DNA from: Hyphomicrobiales bacterium
Lineage (GTDB): Bacteria > Pseudomonadota > Alphaproteobacteria > Rhizobiales > Xanthobacteraceae
DNA: 64,000 nucleotides
Assembly (NCBI GenBank): GCA_023269635.1
Contig: JAHFPN010000001.1
Span: forward strand, 1 to 64,000
Reading direction: 5' to 3'
Under the pieces are notes generated by a model, which searched no databases, was not told the DNA's origin, and worked only from the letters and a program-made list of their open reading frames with translations. Below are positions 32,174 through 41,076 of this stretch, piece by piece (within the stretch, counting starts at the first letter, position 1; the number at the start of each line of letters is the position of its first letter). Made by a program: the position numbers and the translations under genes.

Positions 32174-33547
32174 ATGAGCGAAGTAACGCGCAGGAACTTT
32201 CTCAACAATCTGGCGGTAGGTGCCGCAGCGGCGGCAACGGTGGCGCCGGTTACCTATTTCGCCGGACCGCGGCCCGCGCACGCGGCGATCAAGGTCAAGG
32301 GAGTCGTCCCGGACAAGCCGTTCAAGACCGGGCACATCACGTTTCTGACCGGACCCGCCAATCTCTTGGGCGAACCCGGCCGGAAAGGGCATCTGCTGGC
32401 GGCCGAAGAAATCAACGCCGAGGGCGGATTCCTGGGCAAGCGCAAGATCGAGACCATCATGGCCGACGAGGCCGCCGGCACCGACGCCAACGTGAAAGAG
32501 CTTCGCCGCATGAAGCTCTCCGAGAAGATCGACTTATTCACCGGCGTCATCTCCAGCGGCAACACGCCGGCGCTCGGCCCGGTCGCCGAGGAGCTCGGGC
32601 TGCTGACGATGTTCAACGACGGCTGCACCGACTTCCTGTTCGACAAGGCGGTGCCCAATCCGAAATACGTGTTCCGGGTGACCAACATCCAGTCGGCGGA
32701 CGGCGTCACGTCCGCGGTCGGCGCGGCGAAGGCTTGGCCGAACGCAAAGCGGGTCGCCTCGATCCAGCCGGACTACAGCTACGGCCGCAACGTGCATGAG
32801 CATTTCATGCTGGCGTACCAAAAGCTGGTCCCCGGCGCGACTTCCGTCTCCGAGGCATGGCCGAAGCTCGGCACCACCGACTTTACTCCGCACATCACCA
32901 AGCTGATTTCCGACACGCCGGACGTGTTGATCTGCGGCGTGTGGGGCGGTGACTACGTGGCGTTCTACAAGCAGGCGCTGCGCTACGGCCTGTTCGACAA
33001 GATGAAGGTCGCCACCACGCTCGCCTTCGGCGGGCAGCCGCACGCCATCGGCAAGGATCACCCCGAGGGCGTGCTGGCCGGCGTGCACGCCAACTACTTC
33101 TTCCTGCATCCGGCCAAAGGGCGCTGGCCGACCAACGACGGGTTCGTCGAGCGTTATTACAAGCGCTGGAGCGAATACCCGAGCTTCGAGTCGGACGGCG
33201 CCTATGCGTCGCTCTACCTGCTCAAGGCCGCCATCGAGAAAGCCAACCTGCTGGTGGGCGGTTGGCCGGAGGACGAAGTCATCATCGCCATGCTCGAAGG
33301 CATGGGGATGGATACGCCGGCCGGCTATCTCTACATCCGGCCCGACAACCACCAGGGCTACAAGGACGCCGTGATCGGGATGACCAAGAACAATCCCGCT
33401 TATCCATTCCCGGTTTGGGATCCGAACTCGATCATCACGATTCCCATCCGGGACATCACCGCGCCGCCGAATTGGCCGAAGCCCGGCACGACCCACAACG
33501 AGTCGACGGCGGCGGCCAACTGGCTGAAGACCACCTGGCTGACCTGA
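32174..33547 (+). CDS. ABC transporter substrate-binding protein (LivK-like), Tat-type signal
   Basis: MSEVTRRNFLNNLAVGAAAAATVAPVTYFAGPRPAHA...FKTGHITFLTGPANLLGEPGRKGHLLAAEEINAEGGFLGKRKIETIMADEA. Confidence 0.92.
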   Translation: MSEVTRRNFLNNLAVGAAAAATVAPVTYFAGPRPAHAAIKVKGVVPDKPFKTGHITFLTGPANLLGEPGRKGHLLAAEEINAEGGFLGKRKIETIMADEAAGTDANVKELRRMKLSEKIDLFTGVISSGNTPALGPVAEELGLLTMFNDGCTDFLFDKAVPNPKYVFRVTNIQSADGVTSAVGAAKAWPNAKRVASIQPDYSYGRNVHEHFMLAYQKLVPGATSVSEAWPKLGTTDFTPHITKLISDTPDVLICGVWGGDYVAFYKQALRYGLFDKMKVATTLAFGGQPHAIGKDHPEGVLAGVHANYFFLHPAKGRWPTNDGFVERYYKRWSEYPSFESDGAYASLYLLKAAIEKANLLVGGWPEDEVIIAMLEGMGMDTPAGYLYIRPDNHQGYKDAVIGMTKNNPAYPFPVWDPNSIITIPIRDITAPPNWPKPGTTHNESTAAANWLKTTWLT

Positions 33548-33566
33548 GCGCAACCTAGATCGGCGG

Positions 33567-33602
33567 AGCGGCCGTGTTTTACCGACACGGCCGCTTCCTT
33601 TC
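33567..33602 (+). terminator. Strong stem-loop / attenuator downstream of SBP
   Basis: 11-bp perfect stem AGCGGCCGTGT-TTTACCG-ACACGGCCGCT followed by TCCTTT. Confidence 0.7.
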
Positions 33603-33626
33603 CCGGGGGGACGTAAGATTCTGACC

Positions 33627-36002
33627 ATGCACCGGGGCCTGGATAGGTCGGCCGGACCGCGGATGCGCCTCGGCCGCCGAGTTTGCCGTGACTCAATCTG
33701 GCACGGGCGGGTCAAGCGCGCCGCCGCCTTGGCGATCGCCGCGGGACTCTTCATTGCCGGCGGCCAGAGCGGCGCCGGTCATTCGGTTGGTCACTATCCC
33801 TCCTATTTTCCCGACGAGATCCGCATCGACGTCGTCGATCCGACGGCGGCCGCCAAGGGTCTCGTCGATCAAACGCTGCATGCCTATGTCGGCGCAACGC
33901 CGGCGATCGTGGGACCCGTGCCGGGACACGTGAAGTCGGTGACCTCGCTGGGATCGTTTCTGGTCCTTTCCTTCGACACGACCTCCGCACGTTTCGCATC
34001 CGCCGAGGCTCGTTGCGCTGCCGCCCGCAGCGTTCTGGCGGCGCTCCGGGAGGAAAAAGCGGCCGGCTTCGTCTTCCACCCTTATCCGGTGACGCCCTAT
34101 CACGCCGACTACCTGCATCACGTGGACCGCGTCGAGGCCGCGAAGGACTCCGCCATTGGCGGAATTGCGCCGACGTTGCCCAAGAAAATCGGCGCCAAAG
34201 GCCGGCTGGCCGAAGCGATCGTCCGGGCGCGATGGGGGCTCTTGGCCGAAGGCGGGGACGTGACTCTTGAGGAGATTCCGGTTGACCGCCTATTCGCCGC
34301 CGTAAGCGTGCAGTTCGACGGTTGGTCGGGTCCGCCGTGGCTGAAAGACGGCTGGTTCCAGGCACATCGGCTGCTGGCCCCCGGTCTCGATGCCGCATCG
34401 CGGTCGGCGGTGGACGAAAACTATGCGCACCTGATCCGCGGCGAAGTCCTCGGCTTGGCGGAGCGGGCGGATCTGGAGCGGCGTCTGGTGGCGGCGCTCA
34501 CCAAGGGCTGCGAGCGAACGGTGGTCGGCTACACGCTGAAGGAGGAATACATCAACGAGGCGTACCCGTCCGGGGTCGAGAACGTCGCCTACGACTCGCT
34601 CGGCGGACTCAACTCGGCGATCTTCCTCCGCACCGTGAAGCTCAAGGAGTATCCGTGGAACGGCAAGCTGCAAATCGGGGTGCGCGATCGCCCCGGGGCG
34701 GCGTGGAACCCGGTGGCGGGCTTCACCGACGTCATGGGAAAGCTGATCTGGTCGGCCGTCGGCGATCCCGCCATGATTCCAATCCCGTTCAATGCGAGTT
34801 GGATGCCGAACCGCGTGCAAGCGGTCGTCACCAAAGTGGTCGGCCAATCCGGCGGCGTGCGAGTGCCGTCCGACGCGGTCCGCCCGCAGCCCGGAACCGG
34901 GATCTTGCAGCGCGCGGGCGTTGGAGTCTTCAGCTCGGCGAAGGTGGTTTACGAGGTTCTTGCTTCGCCCTTCGAGGACGGCACCGAGATGGAGGTGGCG
35001 GATCTGCTCTATCCGTTCGCTTTCATCTATCGCTGGGGGGCCAAAGCAGGCCCCGGCGATGACGCCCGCGAACCGGTGCTGCAAGCGGCCTTGGCGGCCA
35101 TGCAGGAGCGCCTGGCTGCGCTCAGCGTCGTGCGGGTGGAAAGGACGACCCATGCCATCTCCGAGGACATTAAAGTCGTCCAGAAAACGCCCGTGCTGGA
35201 GGTCTATCTCAGCAACGCGCCCGGCGACGACCGGCAGATAGCGGCGCTGGCGCCGCCGTGGAGCACGGTGCCCTGGCATCTGCTGGCACTGATGGAAGAA
35301 GCGGTCATCCGGGGATATGCGGCTTTTTCGGAAGCGGAAGCTGCCAGGCGGCGAATTCCTTGGCTCGATCTGGTTCGCGATCCGGCGCTCAGAGCGAAGA
35401 TGCTGGACCTGGTCGCGCAGTTCGAGCGTGAGCGCTATCGCCCCGAGCCGCTGAAAGATCTCGTTACCGCCGACGAGGCGGGAGCGCGCTGGCGGTCGCT
35501 CAGAATCTTCGCCGAAAAGAACGGCCATTTCCTGGTCGCCAACGGGCCCTATCGGCTAAAGCAATGGCAACCCGACGCGGTTGTGCTCGAGGCGGTCCGC
35601 GAGCAGACCTATCCCTTGGGCTTCGGCACCTTCGACCGCTTCGTCAATCCGCCGAGGGCAGTGATCAACGCCGTGACGCGACAGTCCGGCGAGATCTTCG
35701 TCCGCGCCCACGCCGAAATGGTCTTGAAAATGGGACGCGATTACCAGCTCGTGAAGGAACCGCTGTTGCGGACGACGTTGCGCGGGACCGTCGGACTGCT
35801 GGTCGTCTCGCGCTATCTGTTGATCGGCCCCGACGGCGCGGTTCTCGAACTTGACAAGATGCGGTGGATGGAGGACGGGCGCTTCGCCATCAAGCTTCCG
35901 CAACACTTGCAGCCGGGGCAGTACACCGTCTTGTTTGCCGTTTTTCTCGACGGCAACACGATCGATCCGAGCGTCGGCCGGCTCGGCGTCAAGATCGAAT
36001 GA
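33627..36002 (+). CDS. Protein A: 791-aa secreted protein of unknown function, fusion of a B-like domain and a D-C-terminal-like (SBP_bac_5-reminiscent) domain
   Basis: Signal peptide-like AAALAIAAGLFIAGGQSGAG; N-half aligns with 39549..40688 product, C-half aligns with C-third of 41048..43687 product. Confidence 0.85.
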   Translation: MHRGLDRSAGPRMRLGRRVCRDSIWHGRVKRAAALAIAAGLFIAGGQSGAGHSVGHYPSYFPDEIRIDVVDPTAAAKGLVDQTLHAYVGATPAIVGPVPGHVKSVTSLGSFLVLSFDTTSARFASAEARCAAARSVLAALREEKAAGFVFHPYPVTPYHADYLHHVDRVEAAKDSAIGGIAPTLPKKIGAKGRLAEAIVRARWGLLAEGGDVTLEEIPVDRLFAAVSVQFDGWSGPPWLKDGWFQAHRLLAPGLDAASRSAVDENYAHLIRGEVLGLAERADLERRLVAALTKGCERTVVGYTLKEEYINEAYPSGVENVAYDSLGGLNSAIFLRTVKLKEYPWNGKLQIGVRDRPGAAWNPVAGFTDVMGKLIWSAVGDPAMIPIPFNASWMPNRVQAVVTKVVGQSGGVRVPSDAVRPQPGTGILQRAGVGVFSSAKVVYEVLASPFEDGTEMEVADLLYPFAFIYRWGAKAGPGDDAREPVLQAALAAMQERLAALSVVRVERTTHAISEDIKVVQKTPVLEVYLSNAPGDDRQIAALAPPWSTVPWHLLALMEEAVIRGYAAFSEAEAARRRIPWLDLVRDPALRAKMLDLVAQFERERYRPEPLKDLVTADEAGARWRSLRIFAEKNGHFLVANGPYRLKQWQPDAVVLEAVREQTYPLGFGTFDRFVNPPRAVINAVTRQSGEIFVRAHAEMVLKMGRDYQLVKEPLLRTTLRGTVGLLVVSRYLLIGPDGAVLELDKMRWMEDGRFAIKLPQHLQPGQYTVLFAVFLDGNTIDPSVGRLGVKIE

Positions 36003-36061
36003 TGTGCTAGAACAGCCGATGTAACGTTGTAGCGGGCCGCGAAAGATCCCGGGGACGGGGC

Positions 36062-36976
36062 GTGCGGCAAGGGGGGATGGTGACCGGGACGATCTTCGTC
36101 ATTCAGCTGCTCAACGCGCTTTTCTATGCGGCGGTCCTGTTCCTGATCGCCGCGGGCTTGAGCTTGATCTACGGCGTCATGCGCATCGTGAATCTGGCGC
36201 ATGGATCGCTCTACGCGCTCGGCGCCTATGTCACCGCCTGGGCGGTCGGCGGCGCGGTCGGCGCGGCGGTGGCCGGAACGCTCGGCCAAATCGGGCTGTT
36301 CCTGCTCCTGCCGATCGGCGCGATTGCGGTCGGCGTGCTCGGCGCCGTCATCGAGCCCACGCTGCTGCGCCCGCTCTACCGCAGGTCCGAGGAGTATCAC
36401 CTGCTGATTACCTTCGGCTTGCTCATGATCATCGAAGACATGCTCAAGTTGATCTTTGGCGGCACGCCGCTCACCGCCAGCAACATCATGGATGGCTTGG
36501 GATCGATTTCCGTCGGCGCCCTGCCTTACCCGACCTATAATCTTCTGGTGATCGCCATCGGCGTGGCGGCGGCGGTCGGCCTTTGGTGGTTTGTCTATCG
36601 CACGAAGTTCGGCGTGATCTTGCGCGCTATTTCCCAGGACCGGCGGATGGCGGCCGCGCTCGGCATCAATGTCGGGCGCGTCTATGTGCAGGCCTTCGCC
36701 ATCGGCTGCTTTATTACCGGCCTCGGCGGCGCCATCGTCGTTCCGGCCCAAGCCGCGGTGCTCGGCATGGGAGTCGAGTGGCTGATCGTGGCGTTCGTCG
36801 TGGTGGTGATTGGCGGGCTCGGAAGCCTCGAGGGCGCGCTCGTCGGCGCGCTGATCGTGGGCATCGCCCACGTCGCCGGCATCCAGTTCTTCGCCGAGAT
36901 CGAGCTTGCCGTGCTTTATTTGATCGCGACCGTGGTCCTCATGGTGCGGCCGACCGGCCTGTTCGGGAGGGCGTGA
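36062..36976 (+). CDS. livH: ABC transporter permease (LivH-like)
   Basis: LLIAAGLSLIYGVMRIVNLAHGSLYALGAYV-type sequence; start uncertain. Confidence 0.92.
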   Translation: MRQGGMVTGTIFVIQLLNALFYAAVLFLIAAGLSLIYGVMRIVNLAHGSLYALGAYVTAWAVGGAVGAAVAGTLGQIGLFLLLPIGAIAVGVLGAVIEPTLLRPLYRRSEEYHLLITFGLLMIIEDMLKLIFGGTPLTASNIMDGLGSISVGALPYPTYNLLVIAIGVAAAVGLWWFVYRTKFGVILRAISQDRRMAAALGINVGRVYVQAFAIGCFITGLGGAIVVPAQAAVLGMGVEWLIVAFVVVVIGGLGSLEGALVGALIVGIAHVAGIQFFAEIELAVLYLIATVVLMVRPTGLFGRA

Positions 36977-36977
36977 G

Positions 36978-37997
36978 ATGGCGAACGCGGCCCTCGCGAC
37001 CACTGGCCCACGCACCGGCCCTTCCACCGGGCGGCTCGCTACGGTGGCTATCATCATCCTGCTGGTGTTGGTGGCGCTGCCGCGGATCGTCGATCCCTAC
37101 CAAACCGTGCTCGTCACCTATGGCTTGGCCATGGCCATCGCCGCGCTCGGGTTCAATCTACTGCTCGGCTACACCGGCCTTTTGTCCTTCGGCCATTCGG
37201 CCTATTTCGGTGCCGGCGCCTACACGGTCGCCTTCATCACCCGCGACCTCGCGGTCCAGTCCATGGAGCTCTGCATCCTGGGCGGATTGATCGGTGCGTG
37301 CGTGGTCGCGGCGCTATTCGGCTTCGTGTGCGTCCGCCACACGCGCATCTTCTTCGGGATTCTCACGCTTGCGCTGTCGCAGGTGCTCTGGAGCCTCGCG
37401 TTCAAGTTTTTCTGGGTTACCGGCGGCACCGACGGGATCCGGGTCGCCTATGCGAAGCTGACGCTCCTCGGCGGCATGATCAATTTCGCCGGGCCGGGTT
37501 CTTACCAGCGCTTCGTGTTTGCCTATTACTATTATGTGCTCGCCGTGTTCGCGATCGCCGCGGTCGTCATGTGGGTGATCGTGCATTCGCCGTTCGGCAA
37601 GGCGCTGCAGGCGATCCGCGACAACGAGGTGCGCGCCGGCTTTGTCGGCATCCCGGTGCGCCGCTATCGCTGGATCGCGTTCATCATCTCCGGCACCTTC
37701 ACCGGGATTGCCGGCGTCTTGTGGGTGCCGCTCAACGGCCTGACCACGCCCGACATTCTCTATTGGCCGTTCTCGGGCGAGCTCGTGTTCATGACCGTGC
37801 TCGGCGGATTCCGCAATTTCACCGGCCCCATCGTCGGAGCGGTGCTGTTCAACTATCTCAAGACCTACGCGGTCGCGAGCAGCGAATATTGGCAGCTCCT
37901 GCTCGGCGTGGTGCTCGTGGCCCTGGTACTGGTGCTGCCGTCGGGCGTCGTCGGCACCTTCGCGCGCCTCGGCCGTCGCTTCGCGAGGAGGCAATGA
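36978..37997 (+). CDS. livM: ABC transporter permease (LivM-like)
   Basis: LLLGYTGLLSFGHSAYFGAGAYTVAFI, IRDNEVRAGFVGIPVRRYRWIAFIISGTFTGIAGVLW. Confidence 0.92.
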   Translation: MANAALATTGPRTGPSTGRLATVAIIILLVLVALPRIVDPYQTVLVTYGLAMAIAALGFNLLLGYTGLLSFGHSAYFGAGAYTVAFITRDLAVQSMELCILGGLIGACVVAALFGFVCVRHTRIFFGILTLALSQVLWSLAFKFFWVTGGTDGIRVAYAKLTLLGGMINFAGPGSYQRFVFAYYYYVLAVFAIAAVVMWVIVHSPFGKALQAIRDNEVRAGFVGIPVRRYRWIAFIISGTFTGIAGVLWVPLNGLTTPDILYWPFSGELVFMTVLGGFRNFTGPIVGAVLFNYLKTYAVASSEYWQLLLGVVLVALVLVLPSGVVGTFARLGRRFARRQ

Positions 37998-37998
37998 G

Positions 37999-38766
37999 AT
38001 GAACCTCCTCGAAACCGTCCATCTCAAGCGCTATTTCGGCGACACCCGCGCGGTCGACGACGTGAGCCTTTCCGTCGCCGAAGGCGAGTTCGTTTCCCTG
38101 GTCGGACCGAACGGCGCCGGCAAGACCTCCTTGGTCAACGTGGTGAGCGCCTATCTCAAGGCGGACTCGGGCACGATCCTGTTCCGGGGAGCGGACCTCA
38201 CCCATGCGTCGGTCACGGATCGGGTGAAGGCGGGAATCGCACGCAGCTTCCAGATCGTGAACCTGTTCGACGATCTCTCCGCGTTCGATAACGTGGCGCT
38301 CGCGATCTTCTCCCGCCAAGGCAAGACCGTGAACCTCATGGCGCTCGCTCATCTCGATCGCGACGTCACCGCCGAAGCCGATCACGTCCTCGCCCAGTTC
38401 AACTTGAGCGCCAAGCGTAGCGAGCTCGCGCGCGATCTCGCGCAAGGAGAACGCAAGCTCCTGGACGTCGCGCTCGCTTACGCGCTGCGGCCGAAGCTCT
38501 TGTTCCTCGACGAGCCGACGAGCGGCGTCAGCACCCGCGACAAGGGCCAGATCATGGATACCATCGCCTCGGTCGTGCGCGGCGAGGGCATCACTGCCGT
38601 GATCGTCGAGCACGACATGGACGTGGTGTTCAAGTATTCCGACCGCATCGTGGTGATGCACCAGGGCGCGATCCTGGCCCAGGGCACCCCCGACGAGATC
38701 CGCAAGAACGAGCAGGTGGCGATGATCCTGATCGGCTCGGCGGACGCCTTCGCGCGAAAGGATTGA
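37999..38766 (+). CDS. livG: ABC transporter ATP-binding protein (LivG-like)
   Basis: VGPNGAGKTSLVNVVSAYLKADSG, LAQGERKLLDVALAYALRPKLLFLDEPTSGV. Confidence 0.93.
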   Translation: MNLLETVHLKRYFGDTRAVDDVSLSVAEGEFVSLVGPNGAGKTSLVNVVSAYLKADSGTILFRGADLTHASVTDRVKAGIARSFQIVNLFDDLSAFDNVALAIFSRQGKTVNLMALAHLDRDVTAEADHVLAQFNLSAKRSELARDLAQGERKLLDVALAYALRPKLLFLDEPTSGVSTRDKGQIMDTIASVVRGEGITAVIVEHDMDVVFKYSDRIVVMHQGAILAQGTPDEIRKNEQVAMILIGSADAFARKD

Positions 38767-39491
38767 CCGCCGTGCTCGAGATCAAGGCGATCGACACGTT
38801 TCGCGGCCCCGCCCACATTCTGAACGGGGTCTCGCTGCGCGTGGACCGGCAAGAAGTGGTGTGCCTGGTCGGGCGCAACGGCGCCGGCAAGACCACTACG
38901 ATCGAAAGCATCATGGGCTTCCTGCCGGTGCGGGCCGGCCAGATCGTGTTCCACGACGAGGATGTCACCTCGCTTCCGCCGCACGAGCGCGCCAAGCGCG
39001 GCATCGGCTATTCGCCGGAGGATTGCGGCGTGTTCCCGGAGCTTTCCGTGGCCGAGAACCTGATGATCAGCCGCTGGCTCGGGGACGAGGTCGTCCGCCG
39101 GAGGAACGGCGGCCCCCGCCCCGATCCCGAGGCGCAGGCGTTCGAGCTCTTCCCCGAAGTGAAGAACCTATTGCAGCGCCAGGGCCTGCACTTGAGCGGC
39201 GGGCAGCGCAAGATGGTGGCGATCGCGCGCGCCATAATGCTGTCGCCGACGCTGCTCCTGCTCGACGAGGCATTCGAGGGTCTGGCGCCGGTAGTGGTCA
39301 ACCGCTTCATCGATGCGGTGATGAAGATCAAGGCGATGGGCATCTCCATCCTGATGGCGGAGTCGCATCTCGGCGCCGCGACGCGGATCGGGGATCGGCT
39401 CTATGCCATCGACCGCGGCGAGATCATCTTCCACGGACCGCCCAAGGATGCGCTCGCCGACGAGAAGGTGGTGAAGGCCTTGCGCGGCTAG
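38763..39491 (+). CDS. livF: ABC transporter ATP-binding protein (LivF-like)
   Basis: VGRNGAGKTTTIESIMGFLP, LSGGQRKMVAIARAIMLSPTLLLLDEAFEGLAP; start TTG 38763 or GTG nearby. Confidence 0.92.
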   Translation: MTAVLEIKAIDTFRGPAHILNGVSLRVDRQEVVCLVGRNGAGKTTTIESIMGFLPVRAGQIVFHDEDVTSLPPHERAKRGIGYSPEDCGVFPELSVAENLMISRWLGDEVVRRRNGGPRPDPEAQAFELFPEVKNLLQRQGLHLSGGQRKMVAIARAIMLSPTLLLLDEAFEGLAPVVVNRFIDAVMKIKAMGISILMAESHLGAATRIGDRLYAIDRGEIIFHGPPKDALADEKVVKALRG

Positions 39492-39548
39492 TCCACGCCG
39501 TGCCCTGATCGCGGCGCAAGCGCGCCCGGGCCCAGGTTGGTTGTCGCG

Positions 39549-40688
39549 ATGAATCGGAAGAGCGTACTCGTGGTCGCGATGGCGGCCGCCATGGTAACCG
39601 TGGCGCGGAGCGGCCACGAGCTCCCGGTCTATCCGTCCTTTTATCCGAACGAGATCGAGATTTCGACGGTCGCGCCGGTGCCGGCGGCCGCGCTGCTGCT
39701 CGAGGGCAAGCTGCACGCCTATGTGGGCGAGCCGCCGCGCTTCGCCGGCCCGCCCCCCGACACGGTGCAGAAGGTGGAGTCGCTCGGCGCTTTCCTGGTC
39801 GTGCGCGCCAATCCGGCGCTGGCTGACGAAGCCTCCGCCTGCGCTGCGGTGCGCGCGGTCGCTGCCGATCTTGCCGGCCGAAGCGGGGAGTTCGTCTTCC
39901 ATCCCTATCCGCTGACGCCGATGCATGGCGACTTCTTGCATCACGTCGATCTCGCGGAAGCCGCGAAGGCTCGGCTCCTCGCCGCAACGGCCGATTCGGC
40001 GATGCGCGAGCTCAAGGTGCGCGCCGATAGCGCGCTGGCACTGAGCCTGATCCGGCCGGCATGGCTCGCTCCGGGCCAGGAATGGGACGTGGAGATCGTG
40101 GAGATTTCCGCGGCCGAGCTCGCGTCCTCCTCCGCGTTCGCGATCAATGGATGGCTCGGGCCGCCCTGGCTGAAACAGGGATGGTTCCACGCAGCTTTGC
40201 TCTTGGGGCCTTCCGTTGCTGAACCCGCGGCGACGAGCCGGGTCGAAGCCATGGCGACGCGCCTTCGGGAGCGCGCCTATGTCGGGTTGGCCGAGCAGAT
40301 CAAACTTGAGCGGGAGCTCGTGACCGTGCTCGTACGCGGCTGCCGTGCCGTGGTCGCCGGCTACAGCCTGAAGCGCGAATATTTCAACGCCGAGTTCTCG
40401 GCCGGGATCGAGAACATCGGGTTCGATTCCATCGCCGGGATGAATTCGGCGATCTTCCTGCGCACCGCGAAGCTGAAGGATTTTCCCTGGAACGGCTGGC
40501 TCGCGCTCGGGATCGCGGCGCCGCCGGCTGCGGCCTGGAATCCCATCGCCGGCTTCAGCGATCCGTTCGGGCGGCTGATGTGGTCGGCGATCGGCGATCC
40601 TGTGATGCTGCCCGCGCCCAATGACTCAAGCTGGATGCTGAACCGCGCGTCCGACGTGGATTCGGTCCCGGCCTCAAAGACGGAGTGA
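39549..40688 (+). CDS. Protein B: ~380-aa secreted protein homologous to N-terminal half of protein A
   Basis: Shared blocks: YPSFYPNEIEIS/YPSYFPDEIRID, FVFHPYPLTPMHGDFLHHVDLAEAAK/FVFHPYPVTPYHADYLHHVDRVEAAK, GPPWLKQGWF/GPPWLKDGWF, GMNSAIFLRTAKLKDFPWNG/GLNSAIFLRTVKLKEYPWNG. Confidence 0.85.
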   Translation: MNRKSVLVVAMAAAMVTVARSGHELPVYPSFYPNEIEISTVAPVPAAALLLEGKLHAYVGEPPRFAGPPPDTVQKVESLGAFLVVRANPALADEASACAAVRAVAADLAGRSGEFVFHPYPLTPMHGDFLHHVDLAEAAKARLLAATADSAMRELKVRADSALALSLIRPAWLAPGQEWDVEIVEISAAELASSSAFAINGWLGPPWLKQGWFHAALLLGPSVAEPAATSRVEAMATRLRERAYVGLAEQIKLERELVTVLVRGCRAVVAGYSLKREYFNAEFSAGIENIGFDSIAGMNSAIFLRTAKLKDFPWNGWLALGIAAPPAAAWNPIAGFSDPFGRLMWSAIGDPVMLPAPNDSSWMLNRASDVDSVPASKTE

Positions 40689-40692
40689 CACC

Positions 40693-41076
40693 ATGAGACC
40701 AATCTTCTCGCTCGCCCGTATTCTGGCCATTGTGGGCGCGCTGACGTTGATCGCGGGCCTCGCCGGCCCGACCGCGCAAGCCGAAGAGCTCACGTTCGAT
40801 CTGAAGATCGCGCAGGGTCGCGTGCCGGCGGACATGCGCGTCGTCCGCGTCAAGCAGGGCGACGTCGTCAAACTGCGCTGGACCTCCGATCGGCTCGTGG
40901 TCCTGCACCTGCACGGCTACGATATCGAGCGGACGGTGCAACCGGGCGACACCGCGGAGATGAGTTTTACCGCCCGGGTCACGGGAAGGTTTTCCATCAC
41001 GCGCGGCGCGCCGGTGACGGGCGGCGGCCACACCCACGAGGCATCGATTGTCACGCTCGAAGTGCATCCGCGCTAG
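40693..41076 (+). CDS. Small secreted cupredoxin-like protein without cysteine
   Basis: 127 aa, signal peptide; VKQGDVVKLRWTSDRLVVLHLHGYDIERTVQPGDTAEMSFTARVTGRFSI beta-sandwich-like pattern; no Cys in translation. Confidence 0.75.
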   Translation: MRPIFSLARILAIVGALTLIAGLAGPTAQAEELTFDLKIAQGRVPADMRVVRVKQGDVVKLRWTSDRLVVLHLHGYDIERTVQPGDTAEMSFTARVTGRFSITRGAPVTGGGHTHEASIVTLEVHPR

